In this document: positions 9,801 through 17,094 of the stretch, piece by piece
Position numbering within the stretch: position 1 is the stretch's first letter
Layout: each line of letters starts with the position of its first letter
Assembly: GCF_001434785.1 (NCBI RefSeq)
Contig: NZ_AZDT01000002.1
Location: forward strand, 1 to 44,082
DNA length: 44,082 bases
Direction of reading: 5' to 3'
Source of the DNA: Levilactobacillus namurensis DSM 19117
GTDB lineage: Bacteria; Bacillota; Bacilli; Lactobacillales; Lactobacillaceae
The notes under the pieces: generated by a model
The model's input: only the letters and a program-made list of their open reading frames with translations
Told to the model about the DNA's origin: nothing
Databases searched by the model: none
Made by a program: the position numbers and the translations under genes

Positions 9801-10508
9801 GGCCACCGTGACGCTGGCTGCTCGTTGAATCAAGACGGTCACCAGCTGACGTTCCTGCGCACTCAATTGGGAGAAGCCTTCCAGGTAGAAGTGGGCGTGG
9901 CTGAGGTCGACCTGGGTCAAGAAGTCGGCCAACTGGTTCAAAAGGTCGGTGTTGGCCACGTACTTTCCCGCCATCTGGGTCTCAAAGGCTTCGTAGATAA
10001 TCAGAAGGTCGTGGAGCTTGGCCTGCAGGTCCGCACTACCGGGGGCCAAGCGGTCGATGGCCGTAGCTAAATCAGCCGCGGTCACCTGACCCACCCGAAA
10101 TTCCGCGAGTTGGGCGGTCAACTGGCTGATAAAACCTGGTCGGGTGACTTCCCCACGGAAAATCGTGAGTTGATCGGCGTGACTTTGAATAATCTGATAG
10201 ATCAACATGTTCAGCCCCGCCGGTGAGATCCGGGGCAGCTGGTAAATCGGTTCGTTCTTCATGAAGAACCAGGCTAACCGGGTAAAGGAAAACACCTGGA
10301 CCTGGGACTGCGCAAATAGTGGGTCGTCCTGGGCCAATTCGCGTTTCAAATCGGTCAGGACATCCACTTCCGTCTCAAACTTAATATGGTTCGGAACCAG
10401 GTAATATCCCTGCTCCTCCGGCTGTTCGGCCAACTGCTGGGCTAGGGCCGTGACCATCGGCTTGCGGTGATCCATTCCGGCACTGCCTAAGATAAATTGT
10501 AAACTCAT
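6861..10508 (-). CDS. addB: ATP-dependent nuclease subunit B (RexB)
   Basis: Partner of AddA; in AddAB this subunit recognises Chi and cuts one strand. The start ATG at 10508 has GGAGGGG six bases upstream; the longer start at 10526 overlaps that site. The protein has 1215 residues, and the N-terminal GSAGMDHRK loop replaces a canonical Walker A. The nuclease motif is VRGRIDRLDE followed by GIVDYKSS (Asp990, Lys992). The four cysteines that hold an iron-sulfur cluster in Bacillus AddB are absent: the first position is Asn in YYANPYAYF, and the C-terminal three are Leu1154, Ser1157 and Met1163. That pattern fits the RexB variant of lactic acid bacteria. Confidence 0.96.
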   Translation of the reverse strand: MSLQFILGSAGMDHRKPMVTALAQQLAEQPEEQGYYLVPNHIKFETEVDVLTDLKRELAQDDPLFAQSQVQVFSFTRLAWFFMKNEPIYQLPRISPAGLNMLIYQIIQSHADQLTIFRGEVTRPGFISQLTAQLAEFRVGQVTAADLATAIDRLAPGSADLQAKLHDLLIIYEAFETQMAGKYVANTDLLNQLADFLTQVDLSHAHFYLEGFSQLSAQERQLVTVLIQRAASVTVALNLDKAAPQELPDPTNLFFQSAKLYQQLYAGARANQVPILTDQRAQEPRVSADLLALDQYWQASTNLSAQLPAVTSTPQQIQVVQAASRYAEVAHVATRIRQLVASGQYRYRDFLVTTRHLDAYQTVIAPIFNAQAIPYFDDADVQMADHPFVELLTALFDVQRRDYRYADVFRVLKSELLLPVDENGDPMTLDAYRQAVALTENWVLKNGYQGQHRWTQKDDWVYTRFAAGDDSVQTTQDDQITAQINQIRHFVKQTLPPFFTQLKHAQTYTDAAAILYQFLANHGVTQRLMAWRDQAIDAGELMQAGQPEQTWTTFCQMLDECHAILGPLPFNLTDFEALLQAGFAGAKFNQIPSTLDQVSVSESGLVQANNRKVTFLIGATADTMPDNQVPATLLADSDRQDLGEELQTTDSHAYLRDDAATQLAGEPYLNYLAFLSGSEQLIFSYPAASDQSDGVELSPYVSRIQEHFHLPTQVVTTTPAADDHDIWNYIGTRRTTLRHLVQASYDSKERNQSLSPAWSYILTLLQQDPNYGELTNKLLGSLSYRNVPQQLRPDIVTQLYGRKISTSISKLEEYYANPYAYFLKYGLRLQERDVFELSPASTGEFFHATLDGLIKLVNQQHLNLADLDDQQMNDMIDEVTAKVLDTTLNPQFAILESSARMGYIRHQLIKTMHQMGRTLHEQSRRTALRPRRTEVQFGLGDQQGLQPLVFDLDADQPDSATPHRQVLVRGRIDRLDELKLAEKTFLGIVDYKSSEHQFDYQSAYYGQAMQMLTYLDAVKRNLSQLVDQQEAPSTELAGAVYLHLQNPVLKAGDILNQDPLDALLKAEQYQGLLLDDTDFLDHIEEWLATDRYSKLFRGLRKKVKGGYSSEKLVTPDELDNLLAHTERLIKTAALEILEGHLDLAPVREQNRTALQFSPYKSIMQFDPLLPENNYHNLISLKKADIMTLIEQERQQNAADEMAAIKKRAEQGDHRE

Positions 10509-10541
10509 CTGCCACCCCTCCGTCATTTTCTCGATAGTTTT

Positions 10542-10569
10542 ATTTTAGCATAGATGCTGGTCATCTCGA
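10542..10569 (-). promoter_or_regulatory. Candidate promoter of addB-addA
   Basis: TAAAAT reads on the minus strand at 10547-10542, about 35 bp before the addB start. The -35 region is weak (TTCGAG with a 17-bp spacer). Confidence 0.35.
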
Positions 10570-10700
10570 ACATACGTTCACCGTAAATTGAACTTACTGG
10601 GCAAAAAATCTACCAATTTCTTTTCCGTTTGACCCGCCGCGTGCTACACTGAAAACAAGCTAAAATTAAAAAATGATGAGAGAAAGCGGGCCTTTTTACC

Positions 10701-11843
10701 ATGGAATCCCAGGAACAACTTCAAATCTTAAAACACTTGGTCAGTCTCAACTCCGTTAACGGCAACGAAGCCGCAGTCGCTGACTACATTCAACATTTAT
10801 TCGCCGACCACGGCATCGACAGTCAGGTCATCCCCTACGCCCCCGGACGCAGTAACCTGGTCGCCGAAATCGGGGACGCTAATAGCGATCACGTCTTAGC
10901 CCTCTCCGGCCACCTGGACACGGTCGCCACCGGTGATCCAGCGAACTGGCAGTTTCCACCCTTCGACGCCCATGTCGAAAACAACGTCCTTTACGGTCGG
11001 GGGAGCGCCGATATGAAGAGCGGCCTGGCCGGTATGGTAATCACCTTCATCAACCTGGCAGACGCAGGCACTCCTTTAAAGGGGCGCTTACGGTTTATCG
11101 GAACGGTGGGCGAAGAAAACGGGGCCATGGGGTCGCGGATGCTGACCCAACAAGGTCTCGCGGACGACCTCGACGGGTTAGTCATCGGTGAACCGACTGG
11201 TGGGAACCTGGTCTACGCCCACAATGGCTCACTGAACTACCACGTCTTCTGCCAAGGCAAAGGCGCCCACAGCTCCATGCCCGAAAAGGGAATCAACGCC
11301 ATTACCAACTTGATCAAGTTCGTCACCGCGGAAAAGACTGCCTTCGATAACGCCCCGGTCAGTCCCGAACTGGGACCGCTGGTGCACAACGTCACCGTCT
11401 TCAAAGGTGGGGAACAAGTTAACAGTATTCCTGCCAACGCGGAACTTCAAGGGAACATCCGCCCTATTCCTGAATTCGACAACCAGGCCGTGATCGACCG
11501 CCTGCACCAGGTCGTGGACCAGTTGAATCAAGAGCCCGATGTCCACTTGACGCTGCACATCGACTACAGTTTCAAGCCAATCATCAGTGACCCGCAAGAA
11601 AAGCTCTTACAGCTGACTAAATCGATTGCCGATCAAGAATTCGATCATCCGATTCAATTACAGGTCATCCACGGAGCCACCGACGCCTCCGAATTCACCA
11701 AGTCCGCCAACCACTTCCCGGTCGCCGTTTACGGTGCCGGCGAGTGGAGTGCCGCCCATTCAACCAACGAATCCGTCGACCTGGACCAGTTCGCCCACGT
11801 CCAACGGGTCTACCAGAAGTTAGCGGAAGAATTTTTGGCCTAA
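10701..11843 (+). CDS. M20 family peptidase, ArgE/DapE-type deacylase
   Basis: Zinc-dependent amidohydrolase of 380 residues. Metal ligands are visible in SGHLDTVATGD (His, Asp), GRGSADMKSG (Asp), GTVGEENGAMGS (Glu-Glu, catalytic base and ligand) and VIGEPTGG. The lid domain carries HNGSLNYHVFCQGKGAHSS, typical of the dimerising region. Substrate is uncertain: succinyl-diaminopimelate, acetylornithine or small dipeptides are all possible in this family. The gene stands alone, with no lysine or arginine genes beside it. The ribosome site upstream of ATG 10701 is poor (GAGAGAAAG, about 15 bases away), so the start is less sure than the identity. Confidence 0.88.
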   Translation: MESQEQLQILKHLVSLNSVNGNEAAVADYIQHLFADHGIDSQVIPYAPGRSNLVAEIGDANSDHVLALSGHLDTVATGDPANWQFPPFDAHVENNVLYGRGSADMKSGLAGMVITFINLADAGTPLKGRLRFIGTVGEENGAMGSRMLTQQGLADDLDGLVIGEPTGGNLVYAHNGSLNYHVFCQGKGAHSSMPEKGINAITNLIKFVTAEKTAFDNAPVSPELGPLVHNVTVFKGGEQVNSIPANAELQGNIRPIPEFDNQAVIDRLHQVVDQLNQEPDVHLTLHIDYSFKPIISDPQEKLLQLTKSIADQEFDHPIQLQVIHGATDASEFTKSANHFPVAVYGAGEWSAAHSTNESVDLDQFAHVQRVYQKLAEEFLA

Positions 11844-11854
11844 CTTAAGCCTAT

Positions 11855-11922
11855 AAAAAACAGACGATCAGGATGAAGCGCCCTAGAATTCTGGGGCACT
11901 TCATTCTGACCGTCTGTTTTTG
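11855..11922. terminator. Exceptionally long bidirectional terminator hairpin
   Basis: Arms of about 27 bases (11856-11882 and 11895-11921) pair with only three non-Watson-Crick positions around an AT-rich loop. The stem begins AAAAACAGACG and ends CGTCTGTTTTT, so it works on either strand. Confidence 0.85.
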
Positions 11923-12011
11923 TTTCCCCAATTAGTTGCCTGTCATTGCTCAAGCGACTAGCCGTCATCGTTCATAACAATTCCAACGTCCCATGCCACT
12001 ATCTTCCTATC

Positions 12012-12044
12012 AAAAACGCGTTACGCCAATCGCCGCAACGCATC
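12012..12044 (-). terminator. Terminator of the polysaccharide deacetylase gene
   Basis: On the minus strand GCGTT...AACGC closes a small GC-rich hairpin followed by TTTTT, 16 bp after the stop codon. Confidence 0.65.
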
Positions 12045-12059
12045 GTTTCTATTTTAAAA

Positions 12060-13073
12060 TTAATGTCCGACAACCCGGTAATCGCCACGGCCAAAGTACT
12101 GTAAGTCCGGTAACGCCCGCTGATTCAAGAGCTGACTGACCGTGACCAAGTGGTACCCCTTGGCCTTCAACCGGTGAATGATGGTAGGCACCGCCGCAAC
12201 GGACGGCGCGTGGATATCGTGCATCAGGATGATCGACCCGTTACGCGTCGCACCCAGCACGGACTTAATATCCTTTTGGGTGTTCAGGTAAGCCCAATCC
12301 CGAGAATCCACGGACCAGCGAATGATTGGCTGCTCGATGGCCCGGCCCTCAGCCGCCGTAATATTGCCGTACGGCGGCCGGACATATTCCGGTAACTGCC
12401 CCGTGGCACGATACAGGGCCTGGTTGGTCCGGATGACCTGCTTGACGGTCTTTGCCGTCCCAATGCGGTTGAAGTCCGGATGGTTCCAAGAATGGTTCCC
12501 CAGTTCGTTGCCCCCCTTGAGGACGGCCCGACTGATCTGCGGGTACCGACTCACGCTGTTGCCGACTTCAAAGAAGGTCGCGTGCACGTGATTGCGTTTC
12601 AAAATCTTCAATAACTTAGGCGTCAGCTTCGCATCCGGCCCGTCATCAAACGTCAACGCTACCAACTTTCCCTTGGTGGTTGGTGTCCGGTTGGCCTTGG
12701 GCAAGTAGCGGTTGAGGACCTTCCCAGTCAACTGCTGATAGGGAATCGTAATGCGCTTGACCTTGAAGCTGTTCGCCAACAGGTTCATCCGCAACCCCTG
12801 CGGCGTCAACGTCGCCTTCTTGGTCATGTGGTGCGGTAATTTGACTTGGTAGACCGCCGGCACCCGCCGACTCTTGGCGTGCGTCTGCGTTAGAATCTGT
12901 TGCCGGGCCGCCTGCCGAATCCCGGCGAGCCGTTTCGGATTGCGGTTCGTGAGTTGCCCAAACGTGACCACCCGATTTGCGGTGGCCTTGGCCTGAGCGG
13001 ACTGACCGCCACCTAACAGACCCAACGTGGTCACCACGGTTAAGACACTGGTCCAGACTATTCTTCGCTTCAT
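12060..13073 (-). CDS. Secreted polysaccharide deacetylase (NodB fold)
   Basis: Exported enzyme of 337 residues, likely to remove N-acetyl groups from peptidoglycan or another surface polysaccharide. It has a basic start, a hydrophobic core and a signal-peptidase site around AQA-KA at residues 27-30. A linker of about 110 residues precedes the NodB domain. Domain motifs are ALTFDDGPD (catalytic Asp and metal Asp), NHSWNHPDF (metal His pair), YVRPPYGN (motif 3), WSVDSRDW and ILMHDIH (catalytic His). The ribosome site GGAGGGGG is excellent. It is similar in layout to PgdA-type peptidoglycan deacetylases, which raise lysozyme resistance; the actual substrate is inferred. Monocistronic. Confidence 0.9.
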   Translation of the reverse strand: MKRRIVWTSVLTVVTTLGLLGGGQSAQAKATANRVVTFGQLTNRNPKRLAGIRQAARQQILTQTHAKSRRVPAVYQVKLPHHMTKKATLTPQGLRMNLLANSFKVKRITIPYQQLTGKVLNRYLPKANRTPTTKGKLVALTFDDGPDAKLTPKLLKILKRNHVHATFFEVGNSVSRYPQISRAVLKGGNELGNHSWNHPDFNRIGTAKTVKQVIRTNQALYRATGQLPEYVRPPYGNITAAEGRAIEQPIIRWSVDSRDWAYLNTQKDIKSVLGATRNGSIILMHDIHAPSVAAVPTIIHRLKAKGYHLVTVSQLLNQRALPDLQYFGRGDYRVVGH

Positions 13074-13202
13074 GAAACCCCCTCCTCACGGGTATCCCCC
13101 TGACTTAAGTTAAGTGTAGCAGGTTTCCTCATGAAGGGGGTCAACGGTGCCCACCCAAGCTAAGGTTCCTGTCGCAACCGTACTTTTCAGAACCAAAATA
13201 AA

Positions 13203-13230
13203 AAGCAGCCCGACATCGCTGTCGACTGCT
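13203..13230 (-). terminator. Terminator of the 123-aa protein gene
   Basis: On the minus strand AGCAG-CGACA...TGTC-GCTGCT forms a bulged stem followed by TTTTTATT. It begins directly at the stop codon of the upstream gene. Confidence 0.8.
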
Positions 13231-13601
13231 TAGTCTTGATCATCGTCCGTGTTGGCTGCTTGGTGATTCTCCGTGAGCACCGCATTGGTATACGTCTCCA
13301 AGTCCTCGAGCACCGCGGCGTCGTTGGGTTGCTGCGCCGCCATATTCTCGGCGACCGCCCAGCGGGCCAAGTCGTCGGTAATCGGCACGATGTCTTGAAT
13401 GATCACCATCACGGCGTCCGCCTGGTGCTGTTCTTGAATCGTCCGAAAACTCTCGATATCCGTGATCAACCGTAATACCTTACCGGTCGCTTTCTCCACG
13501 GATTGAAAGATTACAAAATGGGACTTCTGGTTGGCCTGGTCGATGCGTTCCCGCACCGCCGCCAACTGCTGGTCATTAATGTTTAAAGCCACTGTATTCA
13601 C
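13230..13601 (-). CDS. Conserved hypothetical protein, 123 aa
   Basis: Not recognised. A soluble acidic protein with an alternating beta/alpha pattern in the first 90 residues (for example HFVIFQSVEKATGKVLRLI and ADAVMVIIQDIVP) and a low-complexity acidic tail ending NTDDDQD. There is no signal peptide or membrane helix. A GAGCGGGGG-type ribosome site precedes the ATG at 13601, and a terminator follows the stop immediately, so the gene is a monocistronic unit. Function unknown. Confidence 0.75.
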   Translation of the reverse strand: MNTVALNINDQQLAAVRERIDQANQKSHFVIFQSVEKATGKVLRLITDIESFRTIQEQHQADAVMVIIQDIVPITDDLARWAVAENMAAQQPNDAAVLEDLETYTNAVLTENHQAANTDDDQD

Positions 13602-13678
13602 CCCCGCTCATTAAGTGTAACAAAGTTAGCGGCCAAACGACCGCCATTTCTCCTAAAAGAAGAAAGTTTTCGCCATGG

Positions 13679-14281
13679 TTAACAAATTGCGAGTGACTGA
13701 TAGTCATGACCGCCGTTGATCAGTAAATCGGTCGCGACCTGGACCACTGTTTCACGTGAAACAGTCCCCGCGGGAACCGGTTGACCTTCCGCAATGATCT
13801 TGGCGGGCGTGGCGGGCGTCTCCGTCAGGGTCACGGGCCGCAGAATCGTGTACGGGAACTCAGCCTCATCCACCTGTTTAGCGGCATACCGCTGCTGGTT
13901 CAGGTACTCCTTGACGTCCGAGATTCCCGGATAGGCCAACTGACCGGTCACTTCATCGTCGACCCCCGCCGTACTCAACATTACGAAGCGGGTCAACGGT
14001 AACCGTTGATGGTATTGGGCATCGAAGAGTTCTTCAAACGCCCAGTCCACATCGGGTCCCGTCAACGCGGAAAAGACGATGGGCGTATCCTGAAGCGCCG
14101 GAATGTAAGTGTCTGCCTGATGCAGGTCACCCGTCATTTCCGTGACTTGAGCAGCCAGTTCAGCGGGCAGCGTTTCGTCCGCGCCGTGCAAGAGCCGGAC
14201 CGTAGCAGCCGGTTGGCGCACCAGGTTACCAGCTACGGCCTGACCGATGGCGTTAGCCCCAATAATCAAATAAGTCGTCAT
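13679..14281 (-). CDS. NAD(P)-binding atypical SDR / NmrA-like protein
   Basis: A Rossmann-fold protein of 200 residues when started at ATG 14281, which has GGAGG upstream. The N-terminus TTYLIIGANAIGQAVAGNLV carries the Gly-rich dinucleotide loop. FVMLSTAGVDD and FPYTILRPVTLTE match the strand-4 and post-active-site segments of NAD(P)H-binding epimerase-like proteins. The usual Tyr-x3-Lys pair is not obvious, as in many NmrA or YwnB-like members. Substrate unknown. The coding sequence contains a perfect parS palindrome at 13748-13763, encoding TVSRETV. The gene diverges from the aldo/keto reductase. Confidence 0.8.
   Translation of the reverse strand: MTTYLIIGANAIGQAVAGNLVRQPAATVRLLHGADETLPAELAAQVTEMTGDLHQADTYIPALQDTPIVFSALTGPDVDWAFEELFDAQYHQRLPLTRFVMLSTAGVDDEVTGQLAYPGISDVKEYLNQQRYAAKQVDEAEFPYTILRPVTLTETPATPAKIIAEGQPVPAGTVSRETVVQVATDLLINGGHDYQSLAIC
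13746..13765. other. parS: parS site (ParB/Spo0J binding palindrome), perfect match
   Basis: Positions 13748-13763 read TGTTTCACGTGAAACA, identical to the consensus bacterial parS sequence, and the palindrome extends to 20 bp with ACTG/CAGT. It lies inside a coding sequence, as most Bacillus parS sites do. In Firmicutes such sites nucleate ParB spreading and SMC loading near oriC. Confidence 0.85.
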
Positions 14282-14441
14282 CACGTTTTCCTCCAATCTT
14301 TAGGTTCCAGTGTACCAGAAAGCGTCGGCTTCGCGTCATGGATTCCCGAAAAGATTTCACAAGCGTATCCCCGCTTCTCAGAATCTGGTATGATAATGGT
14401 AGCTTTTGTATTCGGTTTCATACTATTTAGGAGGGATTTCA

Positions 14442-15425
14442 ATGTCACACGAATTAGTTACGATTGGTAAGTCCGACGTTCAAGCCACCGCCCTGGGGTT
14501 AGGAACCAACGCGGTCGGCGGGTATAACCTCTTTCCCAACCTGAAGGACGATGACGGCCTGAAGTTAGTTCAGACCGGGCTGAATCACGGTATCACCTTA
14601 CTCGATACCGCCTACGTCTACGGGTTAGGTCACTCCGAAGAACTGGTCGGCCAGGCCATGCACGATTTCGACCGTCACAGCTTCGCCCTGGCCACTAAGG
14701 GCGCCCAGGACTTCTCGTCAGGCGAACAGGTCATCAACAACACGCCTGAATTCCTGACCGCCCAAGTCGAAGCCAGTCTGAAACGCCTGAATACCGATTA
14801 CCTGGACATCTACTACATCCACTTCCCCGACAAGGACACCCCGAAGGCCGAAGCGGTCGGTGCCCTGCAACGCCTGCGGGAACAGGGGAAGATTCGGGCC
14901 ATCGGGGTCTCTAATTTCAGCCTAGACCAGATTAAGGAAGCCAATGCTGACGGGTACGTTGACGTGGTCGAAGACGAGTTCAGTCTCCTCCACCAAGACC
15001 ACGCAGTTGATATGATGCCGTACCTCAAGGACCACCACATCAGCTTCGTCCCTTACTTCCCACTGGCTTCAGGTCTGTTGACTGGGAAGTACGACCAGTC
15101 CGTGAGTTTCCCAGCTGACGACATTCGCAGTCAGATCAGCGATTTCCAGGAACCCCGGTACAGCCAAGCCCTGGCCGCCATCGACCAAGTTCGGCCAATT
15201 GCCCAGGCCCACAACGCCACGGTCGCTCAAACGGTGCTGGCTTGGTACATGCAAAACCCACTCATCAGTGTGGTCATTCCGGGAGCCAAGCGGGCCAGCC
15301 AAGTCGAGGCCAACGCGCAAGCGCTCGACGTGACCCTGACGTCGGCCGAATACCAGACCATCGACCAAGCCTTCACCAAGTTCAAAGCCGTTACCAGCGG
15401 CAAGTCCCTGGCCGATCCTGATTAA
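14442..15425 (+). CDS. Aldo/keto reductase
   Basis: NADPH-dependent oxidoreductase with a TIM-barrel fold, 327 residues. The start ATG 14442 has AGGAGGG six bases upstream; the in-frame start at 14406 has none. The catalytic tetrad is visible: Asp55 and Tyr60 in LLDTAYVYG, Lys86 in LATKG and His127 in IYYIHFPD. GVSNF and the C-terminal VIPGAKRASQV coenzyme segment are present. The protein is close to the general YdhF/IolS-type branch, and the physiological aldehyde or ketone is unknown. Monocistronic, with a strong terminator. Confidence 0.92.
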   Translation: MSHELVTIGKSDVQATALGLGTNAVGGYNLFPNLKDDDGLKLVQTGLNHGITLLDTAYVYGLGHSEELVGQAMHDFDRHSFALATKGAQDFSSGEQVINNTPEFLTAQVEASLKRLNTDYLDIYYIHFPDKDTPKAEAVGALQRLREQGKIRAIGVSNFSLDQIKEANADGYVDVVEDEFSLLHQDHAVDMMPYLKDHHISFVPYFPLASGLLTGKYDQSVSFPADDIRSQISDFQEPRYSQALAAIDQVRPIAQAHNATVAQTVLAWYMQNPLISVVIPGAKRASQVEANAQALDVTLTSAEYQTIDQAFTKFKAVTSGKSLADPD

Positions 15426-15439
15426 CCTTAAATTTCTTT

Positions 15440-15468
15440 AGTCGCGGCATTGCGCCGCGGCTTTTTTA
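15440..15468 (+). terminator. Terminator of the aldo/keto reductase gene
   Basis: GTCGCGGC and GCCGCGGC arms around a short loop are followed by six T residues, 15 bp after the stop codon. Confidence 0.88.
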
Positions 15469-15490
15469 GTGCTCAGATGAATTAACGTTA

Positions 15491-15531
15491 AATCACGAAC
15501 TTTATTATTTAACATTTTTGATAAATTCGTG
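15491..15531. promoter_or_regulatory. Upstream pair of PurBox-like half-sites
   Basis: AATCACGAA at 15491-15499 is repeated inverted as TTCGTGATT at 15526-15534. Each contains the ACGAA core of the PurR-binding PurBox, and the first continues to CGAACTTT. The pair ends at the -35 of the permease promoter. Confidence 0.5.
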
Positions 15532-15532
15532 A

Positions 15533-15560
15533 TTGCTATTTTTAATGGCTATGTTATACT
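15533..15560 (+). promoter_or_regulatory. Promoter of the NCS2 permease gene
   Basis: TTGCTA (15533-15538) and TATACT (15555-15560) are spaced 16 bp apart and lie 87 bp before the start codon. Confidence 0.65.
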
Positions 15561-15584
15561 CTATAAGTAATGTTTAAGGATATA

Positions 15585-15616
15585 AACACGAACGTTCTTG
15601 ATTAATGTTCGGATTC
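15585..15616. promoter_or_regulatory. Inverted PurBox pair downstream of the promoter
   Basis: CGAAC at 15589-15593 faces GTTCGG at 15607-15612. Read on the minus strand, the second box is GAATCCGAACATT, 12 of 13 positions of the AWWWCCGAACWWT PurBox. The pair lies just downstream of the predicted transcription start, where a repressor would block elongation. Confidence 0.6.
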
Positions 15617-15646
15617 TACTAACTACTGTTTTAAGGAGTGCATGAT

Positions 15647-16957
15647 ATGCAACGCATCGCAAACTTTTTCCATTTTGACGAAAACGGCACGACCTTCAAG
15701 ACCGAAATTCTGGCGGGAATCACCACCTTCGTGTCCATGGCCTACATCCTGTTCGTCAACCCCCAGGTCTTAGGGGCTTCCGGAATCAGCCAAGGGGCCG
15801 TCTTCACGGCGACCGCCTTTGCTTCCGCCTTCGGGTGTTTCTTAATGGGCATCCTGGCCAACTACCCCATCGCTATCTCGGCGAGTCTGGGGATCAACGC
15901 CTTCTTCGCCTACTCCGTGGTCATCGGGATGAAGGTCCCGTGGCAAACGGCGCTGGCCGGTGTCTTCGTGGCCTCGATCCTCTTCATGATCCTGACGGCC
16001 TTCAAGTTGCGGGAAATGGTGGTTGATGCGATTCCCCGGGACCTCAAAATGGCGATCAGTGCCGGGATCGGCCTGTTCATCGCCTTTATCGGTCTGAGCG
16101 AAGGGGGCTTGGTGGCCGCCGACAAGTCGACCATCATCACCCTAGGCTCGTTGCATACCGGGAGCACCTGGTTGACCATCTTCGGATTACTGGTCACGTT
16201 GATTCTGATGAGCGCCCGGATTCCCGGAGCCATCTTCATTGGGATGATTGCCAATTCCGCATTAGGTCTGATGACTGGCTTGATTCCCATGCCTAAGCAG
16301 ATCATCGCGCCCGTTCCCAGCATCGACTCGACCTTTCTGGTTGGGCTAACTCACGCCGGGAGCATCAACTCCTTACAACTGGCCGTAGTGGTCCTGACCT
16401 TCTTACTGGTCACCTTCTTCGACACTACCGGGACCTTGGTCGGACTGGCCGAACAAGCCGGACTGGTCAAGAACAACAAGCTGCCCCGTATCGGGAAAGC
16501 GCTGATGGCTGACTCCAGTACCATGGTCGTGGGATCGCTGCTGGGGACCTCGCCAATGGGCGCCTTCGTGGAATCCTCCGCCGGAATCGCCGTTGGGGGC
16601 CGGACGGGCTTCACGGCAATTGTGACCGGGATTCTCTTCATCCTGGGTGCGTTCTTCTCCCCACTGCTTTCCGTGGTGACCAGCCAAGTAACGGCCCCCG
16701 CGCTGATCATCGTCGGGGTCTTGATGGCGCAATCCCTGAAGAACATCCACTGGGAAAAGTTCGAAGTTGCCGCTCCCGCCTTTCTGATTGTACTGGGAAT
16801 GCCGTTGACTTACAGTATCTCCGACGGTATCGCCTTAGGATTCATCACCTACCCACTGACCATGATTGCCGCCAAACGCGGCAAGGAAGTCGGTCCGATG
16901 ATGTACGGCCTGGCCGTGGTCTTCATCGGGTTCCTCTGGATCTTAAACGCCAACTAA
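15647..16957 (+). CDS. NCS2 family purine permease (AzgA/PbuG branch)
   Basis: Membrane importer of 436 residues for hypoxanthine, guanine or adenine. The start ATG 15647 has AAGGAG eight bases upstream; the ATG at 15638 is too close to that site. The N-terminus KTEILAGITTFVSMAYILFVNP and the later FFDTTGTLVGLAEQAGL and ADSSTMVVGSLLGTSP motifs are diagnostic of the AzgA-like branch. About 12 to 14 membrane segments fill the rest. Two sets of PurBox-like sites at the promoter indicate control by PurR and purine supply. Monocistronic. Confidence 0.92.
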   Translation: MQRIANFFHFDENGTTFKTEILAGITTFVSMAYILFVNPQVLGASGISQGAVFTATAFASAFGCFLMGILANYPIAISASLGINAFFAYSVVIGMKVPWQTALAGVFVASILFMILTAFKLREMVVDAIPRDLKMAISAGIGLFIAFIGLSEGGLVAADKSTIITLGSLHTGSTWLTIFGLLVTLILMSARIPGAIFIGMIANSALGLMTGLIPMPKQIIAPVPSIDSTFLVGLTHAGSINSLQLAVVVLTFLLVTFFDTTGTLVGLAEQAGLVKNNKLPRIGKALMADSSTMVVGSLLGTSPMGAFVESSAGIAVGGRTGFTAIVTGILFILGAFFSPLLSVVTSQVTAPALIIVGVLMAQSLKNIHWEKFEVAAPAFLIVLGMPLTYSISDGIALGFITYPLTMIAAKRGKEVGPMMYGLAVVFIGFLWILNAN

Positions 16958-16974
16958 TTTAATCGGGTTATCAG

Positions 16975-17006
16975 AATCGTCTGGCCTCCGGGTCAGGCGA
17001 TTTTTT
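16975..17006 (+). terminator. Terminator of the NCS2 permease gene
   Basis: AATCGTCTGGCC and GGTCAGGCGATT pair around TCCG and run into six T residues. Confidence 0.85.
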
Positions 17007-17094
17007 GGTCTAAAAAAGGCGCTAAGCCGCAGCCCAACGCCTAATGTCACTATTTTAACCTTATAATCAGTCAGTCCCAAAGTCACCGGACGAA

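Noticed and set aside
15555-15640. Possible guanine/purine riboswitch before the NCS2 permease (TATAA...GGATAT resemblance)
   Set aside because: The conserved junction and loop sequences of the purine aptamer are missing; PurBoxes explain the region better.
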